In this document: positions 1 to 7,572 of the stretch, one piece after another
How the letters are laid out: every line of letters starts with the position of its first letter
Numbering within the stretch: the first letter of the stretch is position 1
Origin: Streptomyces sp. NBC_00433
Lineage (GTDB): Bacteria; Actinomycetota; Actinomycetes; Streptomycetales; Streptomycetaceae
Assembly: GCA_036015235.1 (NCBI GenBank)
Contig: CP107926.1
Coordinates: forward strand, 4,607,501 to 4,671,500
Direction: 5' to 3'
Length of the DNA: 64,000 nt
Translations under genes and position numbers: made by a program
The notes under the pieces: model-generated
The model's database searches: none
Seen by the model: the letters and a program-made list of their open reading frames with translations, nothing else
Told to the model about the DNA's origin: nothing

Positions 1-144
1 GAGGTCGGCTACTACGGGCTGTACGTGTGGTTCGTCGGCCGCCTGCAGCACGTCATCTCGCGGGCGGCCGTACGCAGGCGTCTTGAGCAGGTCTCCGGGG
101 GAGTCCTGCTGCTGCTCGGCATACGGATGGCCGTCGAGGGCTGA
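1..144 (+). CDS. LysE/RhtB-type exporter, C-terminal end (partial)
   Basis: Only the last 47 codons are in the window; frame 1 is open from the left edge to TGA at 142-144. The visible end has a hydrophobic stretch, a short basic linker (VRRRLEQVSG) and a final membrane segment GGVLLLLGIRMAVEG. This matches the usual ending of LysE/RhtB amino-acid exporters, where the last helix reads roughly SGxxLxxLGxRLAxE. The family exports amino acids across the cytoplasmic membrane. The substrate cannot be inferred from this fragment. Confidence 0.6.
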   Translation, partial: EVGYYGLYVWFVGRLQHVISRAAVRRRLEQVSGGVLLLLGIRMAVEG

Positions 145-159
145 GGGTGCCCCCCGCGG

Positions 160-381
160 TCACTTCGCCGCCGGGGCGCCGCGGACGGTGAGGTCGGCCA
201 GCAGGGACTCGGTGGCGGCCGCCACCGCTTCCACCGCCGCGTCGAAGGCCTCCTGGTTGTGGGCCGCGGGGGCGCGGAAGCCGGAAATCTTGCGTACGTA
301 CTGCAGCGCGGCCGCGCGGATGTCCTCGTCGTGGACCTCGGGGGTCATCGGGGGGCGCAGGGTCTTGATGCTTCGGCACAT
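160..381 (-). CDS. DUF2277 domain protein
   Basis: A 73-residue protein beginning MCRSIKTLRPP, the signature start of the DUF2277 family, which is compact, cytosolic and of unknown function. It continues with a helical region (EDIRAAALQYVRKISGFRAP, then HNQEAFDAAVEAVAAATESLLADL). Length is normal for the family. It converges on the exporter fragment, with 15 bp between the two stops. No membrane segment or signal peptide is present. Confidence 0.85.
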   Translation of the reverse strand: MCRSIKTLRPPMTPEVHDEDIRAAALQYVRKISGFRAPAAHNQEAFDAAVEAVAAATESLLADLTVRGAPAAK

Positions 382-534
382 GCCTCCAGTGTGCCGCGCG
401 GGTCCGACAGCCCGGCGCTCCCGGCCGAGCGGGGCCGGCCCGCGGAAGGCGCTCGGTCGGGCCGGAAGCTCAACAACCCGACCGCTCCTGCCTCTTGGCT
501 CACAGCCAGCACCGGTGCTTCAATGCCTTCCATT

Positions 535-555
535 GGTTAGGAACCTTTCCTAACC
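535..555. promoter_or_regulatory. chitosanase operator (CsnR-type palindrome)
   Basis: A perfect inverted repeat with arms GGTTAGGAA (535-543) and TTCCTAACC (547-555) and a 3-bp spacer, 61 bp upstream of the chitosanase start. Published work on Streptomyces chitosanase genes describes a TTAGGAA/TTCCTAA-type palindrome bound by the ROK-family repressor CsnR, induced by chito-oligosaccharides. The match to that consensus is from memory. No ROK repressor gene is in this window, so it would act from elsewhere. Confidence 0.85.
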
Positions 556-616
556 GCACCGCCACGCACCGCAGGTGGCCGCCCCGCCACGGGCGCGGCC
601 GGAAACGGAGACGCAC

Positions 617-1546
617 GTGCACCAGGCCCCCCACGATGCCACCACCAGCACCACGGAAAACCCCACCGGCACCCCCCGCACCCGGCGCCCCAGCCGCCGC
701 ATCGCCCTGATCGCCGCGGCCGGCGTACTGGCCGGCGGCGGCGCCTCCCTCGCGCTCGCCGGCACCGGACAGGCGGCGACCCCCGCGGCGCAGCACCGTA
801 CGAGCGCGGCGGCGCCCGCGGCCACCGGCACGGGCCTGGCCGACTCGCACAAGAAGGAGATCGCGATGGAGCTGGTCTCCTCCGCCGAGAACTCCTCGCT
901 GGACTGGAAGGCCCAGTACAAATACATCGAGGACATCGGCGACGGCCGCGGCTACACCGCCGGCATCATCGGCTTCTGCTCCGGCACCGGCGACATGCTG
1001 GAGCTGGTCCAGCACTACACCGACCTCAAACCCGGCAATGTGCTGGCGAAGTACCTCCCCGCGCTGGAGCAGGTGAACGGCACCGACTCGCACTCCGGCC
1101 TCGGCTCGGCCTTCGTCAGCGCCTGGAAGACCGCCGCGAAGGACACCGTCTTCCAGCAGGCGCAGAACGACGAGCGCGACGACGTCTACTTCAACCCGTC
1201 GGTGAACCAGGCCAAGTCCGACGGCCTCGGCACCCTCGGGCAGTTCATCTACTACGACGCCATCGTCATGCACGGCCCCGGCAACGACTCGGTCAGCTTC
1301 GGCGGCATCCGCAAGACCGCGATGAAGAAGGCCAAGACCCCGGCGCAGGGCGGCAACGAGACCACCTACCTCAACGCCTTCCTCGACGCCCGCAAGGCCG
1401 CGATGAAGACCGAGGACGCGCACGACGACACCAGCCGCGTCGACACCGAGCAGCGCCCCTTCCTCCAGGCGGGCAACCTCAACCTCGACCCGCCGCTGCA
1501 CTGGAAGACCTACGGGGACTCGTACCAGATCCTCACCCTGCCCTAG
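617..1546 (+). CDS. csn: secreted chitosanase, glycoside hydrolase family 46
   Basis: Endo-acting hydrolase of beta-1,4-glucosamine links in chitosan, secreted. The GTG at 617 is chosen because GGAAACGGAG lies 6 bp upstream; the protein is 309 residues. Residues about 22-55 form a signal peptide with twin arginines (PSRRIALIAAAG), so Tat export is possible. The mature part is nearly collinear with the Streptomyces sp. N174 enzyme. The general acid Glu22 of N174 corresponds to Glu91 here (SSAENSSLDW) and the second catalytic residue Asp40 to Asp109 (EDIGDGRGYT). The gene stands alone between the 535-555 operator and a strong hairpin at 1553, so it is probably a substrate-induced monocistronic unit. 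Confidence 0.96.
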   Translation: MHQAPHDATTSTTENPTGTPRTRRPSRRIALIAAAGVLAGGGASLALAGTGQAATPAAQHRTSAAAPAATGTGLADSHKKEIAMELVSSAENSSLDWKAQYKYIEDIGDGRGYTAGIIGFCSGTGDMLELVQHYTDLKPGNVLAKYLPALEQVNGTDSHSGLGSAFVSAWKTAAKDTVFQQAQNDERDDVYFNPSVNQAKSDGLGTLGQFIYYDAIVMHGPGNDSVSFGGIRKTAMKKAKTPAQGGNETTYLNAFLDARKAAMKTEDAHDDTSRVDTEQRPFLQAGNLNLDPPLHWKTYGDSYQILTLP

Positions 1547-1552
1547 CGGTGG

Positions 1553-1596
1553 GCAGCGGCCCGGACGCGCCCGCCATCCCGCGTCCGGGCCGCTGC
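1553..1596 (+). terminator. terminator after chitosanase gene
   Basis: A perfect 17-bp inverted repeat (arms 1553-1569 and 1580-1596, core GCGGCCCGGACGCG) with a 10-base loop begins 7 bp after the chitosanase stop. No U-tract follows, which is usual for Streptomyces terminators. Confidence 0.85.
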
Positions 1597-1663
1597 TAGG
1601 CTCCGCCGTACCCCCGCAGAGGTCCGATGTCTGCGGGCCCGTACGAGGGAGGAACCACCGCCC

Positions 1664-2086
1664 ATGCTGCGCTACCAGCTGACCCACCCGACGATTCTGG
1701 CCGCGCTGGCCTCCGCTGGCCACGGCTCCCGGGTACTGATCAGCGACGGCCACTACCCGCACACCACCGGCGCCAACCCGGCCGCCCAGCGCGTCTACCT
1801 CAACCTCGCCCCCGACCGCCTGCTGGTCACCGAGGTGCTCGCCACCCTGACCGACGCGGCCCCCATCGAGTCCGCCACCGTCATGTCCCCGCCCCCCGCC
1901 CAGCCGGAACCCCCCGTCTTCGCCGACTTCCGCACCGCCCTCCCCCACCTCCCGTCCCTCGACACCCTGGACCGCTTCGCCTTCTACGACGCGGCCCGCG
2001 CCCCTGACACGGCCCTGGTCATCGCCACGGGCGACCGGCGTACGTACGCCAACCTGCTCCTGACCCTCGGCGTCCGCCAGGACTGA
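1664..2086 (+). CDS. RbsD/FucU family sugar mutarotase-like protein
   Basis: A 140-residue cytosolic protein of the RbsD/FucU family, which interconverts pyranose and furanose or anomeric forms of ribose or fucose. The family hallmark is the N-terminal HPTILAALASAGHGSRVLISDGHYP segment, where the histidine and aspartate of the 'xxDGxxP' loop are catalytic in characterised members; the C-terminus ATGDRRTYANLLLTLGV is also typical. GAGGGAGGAA lies about 10 bp before the ATG. No ABC transporter or kinase for ribose is adjacent, so the physiological sugar is unknown. Confidence 0.82.
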   Translation: MLRYQLTHPTILAALASAGHGSRVLISDGHYPHTTGANPAAQRVYLNLAPDRLLVTEVLATLTDAAPIESATVMSPPPAQPEPPVFADFRTALPHLPSLDTLDRFAFYDAARAPDTALVIATGDRRTYANLLLTLGVRQD

Positions 2087-2189
2087 TCGCCCGCCCGCCG
2101 CAAGTGGCCCAGGGCACGGCAGGTCGGGCGCAAGAAGGCGCTGCTGGGCGCCGGGGCGTGAGGGCCGGGCGGGGTGTGAGACTGGTCGG

Positions 2190-3116
2190 GTGATCACCCC
2201 CGGCACCTCGACCGATCTCGTACGGCGGCTGCTCCGCGCCCAGTTCCCGCAGTGGGCCGGGCTGGCCGTCGAGGCGGTCGGGGTGGTGGGGACCGCCAAC
2301 GCGGTCTATCGGGTCGGGGGCGGGCTCTCCGTGCGGCTGCCGTTGGGGGAGGGCGCCGCGGGGGATGTGGGCAAGGAGCGGCGGTGGCTGCCGCGGCTCG
2401 CGGCCGCGGTGCCGCTGGAGGTGCCGCGGCCGGTGGGTGTCGGGGAGCCGGGGGAAGGGTTTCCGTGGCCGTGGGCGGTGCACACGTGGCTGGACGGAGT
2501 GCCGCCGGTGCCGGGGGAGTTGGCCGATCCGGCGGGGGTGGCGCGGGACTTGGCCGCCTTCGTCGGCGCACTGCGGCGGGTCGACACGGCGGGGGCGCCG
2601 GCCGCGCACCGCAGTGAGCCGCTGGCCGCCAGGGACGCGGAGACCCGGGAGGCGGCCGCGGAACTGCGGGACCACCTCGCGCCCGCGGTGGCCGACGCGG
2701 TGTGGTCGGCGGCCCTGGCCGCGGACACCGCGGACACGGCGCCGGTGTGGCTGCACTCCGACCTCCAGCCGGGCAACCTGCTGCTCACCGGCGACCGGCT
2801 GACCGGCGTCATCGACTTCGGCTGCCTGGGCGCGGGCGACCCGGCCGTCGACCTGATCCCCGCCTGGTACGTGCTGCCCGCCGCCGCCCGCCCGGTCTTC
2901 AGGGACGCGGTCGGCGCCGACGACGAGGCCTGGGCGCGGGGCCGCGGCTGGGCGCTGTCCATCGCCCTCATGGAGCTGCGCGCCTACCGCACCGCGAACC
3001 CGCGGATGGCCGCGATCGCCGAGCACGTACTCCGTGAGATCGGCGCGGACGCCGGCCGGGGCCCGGCGGTCGGTTCGGGCGAAGTGCCGGGCGGTCCGCC
3101 GTCCGCGGGAGGATAA
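2190..3116 (+). CDS. aminoglycoside phosphotransferase-fold kinase
   Basis: A 308-residue APH/choline-kinase-fold protein that would phosphorylate a small molecule using ATP. The catalytic loop is HSDLQPGNLLL (about residue 189) and the metal-binding segment is VIDFGCLGAGDPAVDL (about residue 207), both intact. The substrate is unknown; similar genes are often named 'aminoglycoside phosphotransferase' without resistance evidence. The start is GTG at 2190. A GAGACT-like -10 box lies only a few bases upstream, so the mRNA may be leaderless. The vWA gene starts 9 bp after its stop. Confidence 0.8.
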   Translation: MITPGTSTDLVRRLLRAQFPQWAGLAVEAVGVVGTANAVYRVGGGLSVRLPLGEGAAGDVGKERRWLPRLAAAVPLEVPRPVGVGEPGEGFPWPWAVHTWLDGVPPVPGELADPAGVARDLAAFVGALRRVDTAGAPAAHRSEPLAARDAETREAAAELRDHLAPAVADAVWSAALAADTADTAPVWLHSDLQPGNLLLTGDRLTGVIDFGCLGAGDPAVDLIPAWYVLPAAARPVFRDAVGADDEAWARGRGWALSIALMELRAYRTANPRMAAIAEHVLREIGADAGRGPAVGSGEVPGGPPSAGG

Positions 3117-3125
3117 TCCCGCTGT

Positions 3126-3980
3126 ATGGCCATCGACTACCGCAAGCCTCCCAAGGCGCCCTCCACCGGAGCGATCAGTCTGGAGAAGGTCGCGCGCAGC
3201 GCCCCCGAACTGGTCGGCCGCTACCAGTCCGCCGCGGTCTCGCTGGCCAAGCACCAGGTCAGCGGCCAACGGGCCGCCGTCTACCTGGTGTTGGATCGCT
3301 CAGGGAGCATGCGGCCGTACTACAAGGACGGGTCCGTACAGCATCTGGCGGAGCAGACCCTCGCGTTGGCGGCCAATCTGGACGACGACGGGGTGGTGCC
3401 GGTCGTCTTCTTCTCGACGGCGGTCGACGGGATCGCCGAGATCGGCCTCGACGCCTTCCGGGACCGCATCAACCCGCTGCACAGATCCATGGGGCATCTC
3501 GGGCTGACGAACTACCACCTGGCCATGCAGGCCGTCATCGACCACTACCAGGCGTGCGGGGCGGACGACCCGGCCTTCGTGGTCTTCCAGACGGACGGTT
3601 CGCCGACCTCCAGGAACGCGGCGGAGCATCTGATCTGCACGGCGGCGCAGTTGCCGATCTTCTGGCAGTTCGTCGGCTTCGGCGACAGCGATTTCCGCTT
3701 CCTCCGCAAGCTCGACGAGCTTCCGGTGCCGGAGCGGCGCGTCGTCGACAATGCCGGCTTCTTCGCCGCGGGCAAGGCGCCGAAGGACATCTCGGACGGG
3801 GATCTCTACGATGCCCTGCTCGGGGAGTTCCCGACCTGGCTGACCGCCGCGCGCGACGCCGGGGTCATCGGCGGCCGAGGTCAGGAGCAGGGCCGAGATC
3901 AGGAGCGGGGCCGAGGTCAGGAGCGGGGCTGGCTCAAGGGCAGAGGTCGCCGCTGGGCGGGCCTACGTAGGCGTGGCTGA
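3126..3980 (+). CDS. von Willebrand factor A domain protein (TerF/TerY-like)
   Basis: A 284-residue protein with a vWA domain at about 55-235. The metal-ion-dependent adhesion site is DRSGSM at about residues 58-63, with further conserved residues at LGLTNYH and VFQTDGSPTS. It resembles the C-terminal vWA part of TerF-type tellurium-resistance proteins, but no other ter genes are nearby. The C-terminal 35 residues are charged and repetitive (GRGQEQ/GRDQER/GRGQER), encoded by three 18-bp units at 3873-3926. The last 47 bp overlap the 3' end of the convergent Ser-X-X protein gene. A GATAAT-like -10 box sits 8 bp before the ATG. Confidence 0.82.
   Translation: MAIDYRKPPKAPSTGAISLEKVARSAPELVGRYQSAAVSLAKHQVSGQRAAVYLVLDRSGSMRPYYKDGSVQHLAEQTLALAANLDDDGVVPVVFFSTAVDGIAEIGLDAFRDRINPLHRSMGHLGLTNYHLAMQAVIDHYQACGADDPAFVVFQTDGSPTSRNAAEHLICTAAQLPIFWQFVGFGDSDFRFLRKLDELPVPERRVVDNAGFFAAGKAPKDISDGDLYDALLGEFPTWLTAARDAGVIGGRGQEQGRDQERGRGQERGWLKGRGRRWAGLRRRG
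3873..3926 (+). repeat. three tandem 18-bp units in the vWA gene
   Basis: Three in-frame 18-bp copies (3873-3890, 3891-3908, 3909-3926), each about GGCCGAGGTCAGGAGCGG, differ at one or two bases and encode GRGQEQ, GRDQER and GRGQER. They probably arose by slippage and extend the vWA protein towards the opposing gene. Confidence 0.85.
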
Positions 3981-4332
3981 GCTGCCACCATGCCAGGCCC
4001 ATGACGGCCACGGCCGTCACCGCGAGTGCGGCGCGCGGAAGGCGGTTCCCGGGCGGGCCGGCCGTTCCGTAGCCGAGTACGGCGCCGTCGGAGCGCCAGC
4101 TCAGCCCTGAGCCGTTGGACTGGGCGGACAGCCACGAGCCGGACGACTGGAACGAGCCGACCGACAGGGCGGACATCGCCGAGCCGAGCGAACCGAAGGA
4201 CCCGAAGGACGCCACCGACCCCACGGACAGGGCCGAGCCGGCCGAGCCGATGGACAGCACGGACTCCGTCGAGCCGATGGACAGCAGCGAGTTGCGCGAA
4301 CCGATCGACCAGCGTGAGGACATGGCGCCCAT
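3934..4332 (-). CDS. (Ser-X-X)n repeat membrane protein, unknown function
   Basis: A 132-residue protein in two parts. Residues 6-81 carry serine at every third position without a break (26 serines in register), mostly as SIGS/SVGS/SFGS alternating with S-x-L steps; the X positions are mainly Gly, Leu, Val, Ala or Ile. This is followed by a linker and one hydrophobic helix at about 98-117 (AALAVTAVAVMGLAWWQLS), giving a tail-anchored or single-pass protein. I do not recognise a named domain, although I have a recollection of similar SIGS-rich small proteins in other Streptomyces. The 3' end overlaps the convergent vWA gene by 47 bp. Confidence 0.75.
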   Translation of the reverse strand: MGAMSSRWSIGSRNSLLSIGSTESVLSIGSAGSALSVGSVASFGSFGSLGSAMSALSVGSFQSSGSWLSAQSNGSGLSWRSDGAVLGYGTAGPPGNRLPRAALAVTAVAVMGLAWWQLSHAYVGPPSGDLCP

Positions 4333-4414
4333 TGTGTCGCCCCGCCGGGCGGGAGGCCGCCTTCCACGCGCGGGGGCTTCCGGCTCCCCGGTCAGGCCCC
4401 GGGACCGGTCCGGC

Positions 4415-4924
4415 TCACGCCGGGTGGCGCTGGCGCAGTTCTTCGAGCACCCGGGTGGTGTGCCCCAGGTCGCGCATCAGGGCGGGCGGCGGCACCGCGA
4501 GGACGGGGCAGCGCGCGTGGGCCAGGCAGTAGCGGGCGACGCCGCCGTGGAAGAGGCGCTGGAAGCCGCCCCGCCTGCCGGTGCTGACCACCAGCAGGTC
4601 GTCGGGCCGGTCGGCGAGTGCGACCAAGGCGGTCGCGGGTTCGCCCCTGGCCGTGACGAGCCGCACCCGCACGCCGTACGGGAAACCTCCGAAGGCGTCG
4701 CGGAAGGCCTGCTCCAGGCGCGCGGCGGCCGCGTTCTCCAACGCGGCCGGCGGGGAGGGCCAGGGGTTCGTGCGGTGGCCGTGCTCACCGGCGGGCGGCG
4801 CCCACGCGAGCACCGCGGTCAGCTCGGCGTCGCGGCGCCTGGCCTCGTCCACGGCGCGGTGCAGCGCCGCCAGGCTCAGCAGCGATCCGCTGACTCCGAC
4901 GACGACCCGTCCGCCTTGTGCCAT
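4415..4924 (-). CDS. universal stress protein family protein
   Basis: A 169-residue UspA-fold protein. The ATG at 4924 is chosen because AAAGGAGG precedes it by about 9 bp; an upstream in-frame start at 5005 lacks this. The N-terminal strand is VVVGVSGSLLSLAALHRAVDEA, where VSGS takes the place of the usual VDGS. The nucleotide-binding region is LLVVSTGRRGGFQRLFHGGVARYCLAHARCPVLAV, equivalent to the G-2x-G-9x-G(S/T) motif of ATP-binding Usp proteins; the final G-S/T is less canonical here (GGVARY). Cytosolic stress role; ligand uncertain. Confidence 0.88.
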   Translation of the reverse strand: MAQGGRVVVGVSGSLLSLAALHRAVDEARRRDAELTAVLAWAPPAGEHGHRTNPWPSPPAALENAAAARLEQAFRDAFGGFPYGVRVRLVTARGEPATALVALADRPDDLLVVSTGRRGGFQRLFHGGVARYCLAHARCPVLAVPPPALMRDLGHTTRVLEELRQRHPA

Positions 4925-5115
4925 CGCGCGCCGCCTCCTTTCCAGTCCTGTCCGTACGCCCTCGGCCCGGTCCCGCACCGCAGGTGCGGTGGAGGCCGCG
5001 CACACGGGCGACGCTAGCCCCGCGGGCCCGCGGTTCCCCGCGTACCGGCGGCGTCCTGACGCGTGCTTGACGTCATCGGGCGCGGCCCTGACGCGCCGCT
5101 GACGTTGCCGCCGCC

Positions 5116-5181
5116 GGCTCGCGACATGCGCGCCTCACAACCGGCGCCGGCTCGCGACGTACGCGCCTCACAACCGGCGCC
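5116..5181. repeat. 33-bp tandem duplication spanning the DUF1206 stop
   Basis: Two 33-bp copies (5116-5148 and 5149-5181) differ at two positions. The second copy contains the stop codon and last codons of the DUF1206 gene (TCA at 5168-5170); the first is an extra copy just downstream of the gene. Confidence 0.85.
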
Positions 5182-5989
5182 AGCGGGCCGAGGCGAAGGA
5201 GAACAGGCCGAACAGGATCAGCCCGGCCGCCACCACGACCAGCAGCCAGGGCCCGGCCGGGGTGTGCGCGAAGGACCGCAGCGTGTCGTCCATGCCCTTG
5301 GCCTTGCCCGGGTCGAAGCGGACGGCGGCCACGACCGCGAAGGCGCCCGCGCCCGCGTAGACGCCGCCGCGGGCCGCCCCGCCGCCGGTGCCGGTGACCG
5401 TCACGGCGGTCCCGACACGCCGGCCCATGCGCCCGGTCTCCAGCTTCTCGAGGAATTTGCGCCGCACCGCCCGCACCCCGATCACCACGCCCGCCGCGCA
5501 CAGGCCCAGGCCCAGGGCGCCGACCATCCACCGGCCGCCGGGCAGTTTGAGCAGCGAGGCCGTCACGTCCTTGGACTTCTGGTCACTGCCGGAGCTGCCG
5601 CCCGAGCCGGCGGCATAGGTGGCGGTACCCCAGCTCACCACGGCGTAGAAGACCGCGCGGGCGCCGGCGGCGAGCCGCTTGCCGGTGCTCTCGTCGCCGA
5701 GGACGGCGCTCGCGCCGCGCCACAGGGCCATGCAGGCGAGGCCCGCGGCCAGCAGCCACAGCAGCCCGGTGCCGAACGGCTGCCGGGCGATCTGCCGCAG
5801 GGCGCCCTGGCGGTCCGCCTCGTTGCCGCTCTCGCCGAAGGCGACGCGCAGGGCGAGGTAGCCGACGAGGAGGTAGATCACCCCGCGCGCGGTGAAGCCG
5901 GCCCGCCCGGCGGGCCTGAGTACGGCCCGCATCGGCGGCCGTCCGGCCGCCCGGGGCGTTTGGCGCCGTCCATGGATCTGTGCCGACAT
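5168..5989 (-). CDS. DUF1206 integral membrane protein
   Basis: A 273-residue membrane protein with six predicted helices arranged as three two-helix DUF1206 units. These begin at about residue 27 (GRAGFTARGVIYLLVGYLALRVA), about 105 (ARAVFYAVVSWGTATYAAG) and about 205 (GGGAARGGVYAGAGAFAVVAAVRFDPGKAKGMDDTL). The repeated 'GY.ArGvvY...G..al..A.g....a.d..gAL..l...p.G...L..va.GL..yg.w' pattern is diagnostic. Function unknown. It ends 244 bp beyond the stress-protein start and carries a 33-bp duplication at its 3' end. Confidence 0.9.
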   Translation of the reverse strand: MSAQIHGRRQTPRAAGRPPMRAVLRPAGRAGFTARGVIYLLVGYLALRVAFGESGNEADRQGALRQIARQPFGTGLLWLLAAGLACMALWRGASAVLGDESTGKRLAAGARAVFYAVVSWGTATYAAGSGGSSGSDQKSKDVTASLLKLPGGRWMVGALGLGLCAAGVVIGVRAVRRKFLEKLETGRMGRRVGTAVTVTGTGGGAARGGVYAGAGAFAVVAAVRFDPGKAKGMDDTLRSFAHTPAGPWLLVVVAAGLILFGLFSFASARWRRL

Positions 5990-6055
5990 CGCCGTCTGCC
6001 TCTCTGTCTGTGTTGCTGCGGGGCCGTCAGGCCTGTCCGCGTGGATACGGGCCCG

Positions 6056-6841
6056 TCAGGCGTTCTGGACCGCGACGGAGCCGGAGGTCACCGTGAGGGC
6101 GACCCGGTGCGCGGCCGCGGGGTCGCGCGGGACCAGGACCTGGACGTCGGCGGAGGCCGCGGCCGTCGTGACGGCGTAACCGTCGTCGGTGTGCGGCAGG
6201 CGTACGGCGACGGACGCGGAGGACGCGTGCACGTCGAGTTCGGTGGGCGCGGCGCCGAAGCCGAGGTCGGCGCTGCCCGACACGACGGTGATGTCGGCGT
6301 GCGAGGGCCGCAGGTCCCGGGTGGTGAGCTGGAGCGAGGAGCCGTCGAGGCTGAGGTCGCCGCCGAGCCCTTCGAGCACGGCCACGCCGGAGGTCTGCCG
6401 CAGCCGCAGCCCGGTGTGCTGGGGCAGCACCAGGAAAAGGGTGCCCGCACAGGGCTGCAAGGCGCCGTCGCCGTCCGCGCAGCCCACGGTCAGGGTGCCG
6501 CCCGAGGTGCTGCCGTGCAGGACGGCGGGCCTGCCGTCGGCGCGGTGGTAGCTGCCGGTGACCGCGTGCGCGTCGGGGTCCGCGGTCACCTGGACGGTGC
6601 CTGACACCGCGTCGACCACGACCGTGCCGGCGTCGGCGGCCCGGAAGCCGTACGTGCTGTGCGCGGGCCAGTCCCGGCCGCCGTCACCGCTGCCGTCGCC
6701 GTCGCCGTCGTGCGCGGCCACGACCAGGCCGACGGTGACGGCGAGCACCACGGCGAGCCCGGCCGCGAGCACACCGGTGTGTAGCCGGCGGGGAGGCCGC
6801 GGCGGCCTTGTCGGTCTCGGCGGCACATCTGCTGTGTCCAT
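6056..6841 (-). CDS. DUF4097-like membrane-anchored beta-helix protein
   Basis: A 261-residue protein. The ATG at 6841 is preferred because GGGGAAGG precedes it. A proline/arginine-rich cytoplasmic leader is followed by one helix at about 22-43 (VLAAGLAVVLAVTVGLVVAA). An outside domain then shows repeated short strands such as VVVDAVSGTVQVTADPDA, TSGVAVLEGLGGDLSLDGSSLQLTT, ADITVVSGSADLGFG and VALTVTSGSVAVQ, the pattern of DUF4097 'putative adhesin' beta-helices. A role at the outside of the membrane is inferred. In many bacteria such proteins accompany envelope-stress regulators; none is adjacent here. Confidence 0.7.
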   Translation of the reverse strand: MDTADVPPRPTRPPRPPRRLHTGVLAAGLAVVLAVTVGLVVAAHDGDGDGSGDGGRDWPAHSTYGFRAADAGTVVVDAVSGTVQVTADPDAHAVTGSYHRADGRPAVLHGSTSGGTLTVGCADGDGALQPCAGTLFLVLPQHTGLRLRQTSGVAVLEGLGGDLSLDGSSLQLTTRDLRPSHADITVVSGSADLGFGAAPTELDVHASSASVAVRLPHTDDGYAVTTAAASADVQVLVPRDPAAAHRVALTVTSGSVAVQNA

Positions 6842-7145
6842 GGCGGGCGCCTTCCCCGGCCCTGCGATGGCACGCCTGGGCAGCACCCGGGGCCGGGGAA
6901 GGCGCGCCGGCTCCTCACGACCCGGCACCTACGACTCCCTGACCGCCTTCGACTGCACAGCCCTCAACGCCCCCTCACCGCCAGGCGTTGGCCCCGCTCC
7001 CGCCCCGGTGAAGAGCCGGGTGGGCTCCTCGAAGCCGTGGACCCGGTGGTGCGGGTCGTGGGTAGGGTCGTCGTCCTGGCCGGGGAGGCTCGGGAGTGCG
7101 ACGCCGTCGCATTCCGCCGATCACCGCGGCTCTGGAGGACCAGTC

Positions 7146-7562
7146 ATGAACGACCAGCCGATCGGGGAGCGTCCGGGGATCGCGGCCGCGGTCATCGTCC
7201 ATGAAGGGCGGGTCCTCATGGTTCGGCGGCGGGTGGCCGAGGGGCGGTTGTCCTGGCAGTTCCCGGCGGGGGAGATCGAGCCCGGGGAGACACCGCGGGC
7301 GGCGGCCGTGCGGGAGACGCGGGAGGAGACCGGGCTTCAGGTCGCCGCGGGTGAGGTGCTCGGGAAGCGGGTGCATCCGCAGACGAAGCGGCTCATGTCG
7401 TACACCGCCTGCCATGTCACCGACGGCTCCGCCTATGTGGCGGACACCGAGGAGCTGGCGGAGCTGGCCTGGTGCGCGCACGGCGAGCTGGCCGCGTATG
7501 TGCCCTACGGGCTCTTCGCGCCGGTGCGGGACTATCTCGACGCGGCCCTGGGCGGTGGCTGA
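7146..7562 (+). CDS. NUDIX hydrolase
   Basis: A 138-residue NUDIX pyrophosphohydrolase. The ATG at 7146 follows GGAGG by 8 bp. The complete NUDIX box spans about residues 44-66 (core GETPRAAAVRETREETGL), with the REXXEE glutamates that bind magnesium all present. Preceding SWQFPAGEIEPGE and following VLGKRVHPQTKRLMSY resemble housecleaning enzymes acting on nucleoside di/triphosphates or ADP-ribose-like substrates. The exact substrate cannot be told. It converges on the sensor kinase gene, 10 bp apart. Confidence 0.9.
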   Translation: MNDQPIGERPGIAAAVIVHEGRVLMVRRRVAEGRLSWQFPAGEIEPGETPRAAAVRETREETGLQVAAGEVLGKRVHPQTKRLMSYTACHVTDGSAYVADTEELAELAWCAHGELAAYVPYGLFAPVRDYLDAALGGG

Positions 7563-7572
7563 CGGCGGGGGG

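Noticed and set aside
500..2299. 599-codon minus-strand open frame across the chitosanase and RbsD genes
   Set aside because: High-GC shadow frame, Gly/Val/Arg-rich, opposite well-supported genes with known families.
3126..3980. Part of a tellurium-resistance (ter) operon
   Set aside because: Only a vWA domain is present; no TerD, TerB or TerC-like genes are nearby.
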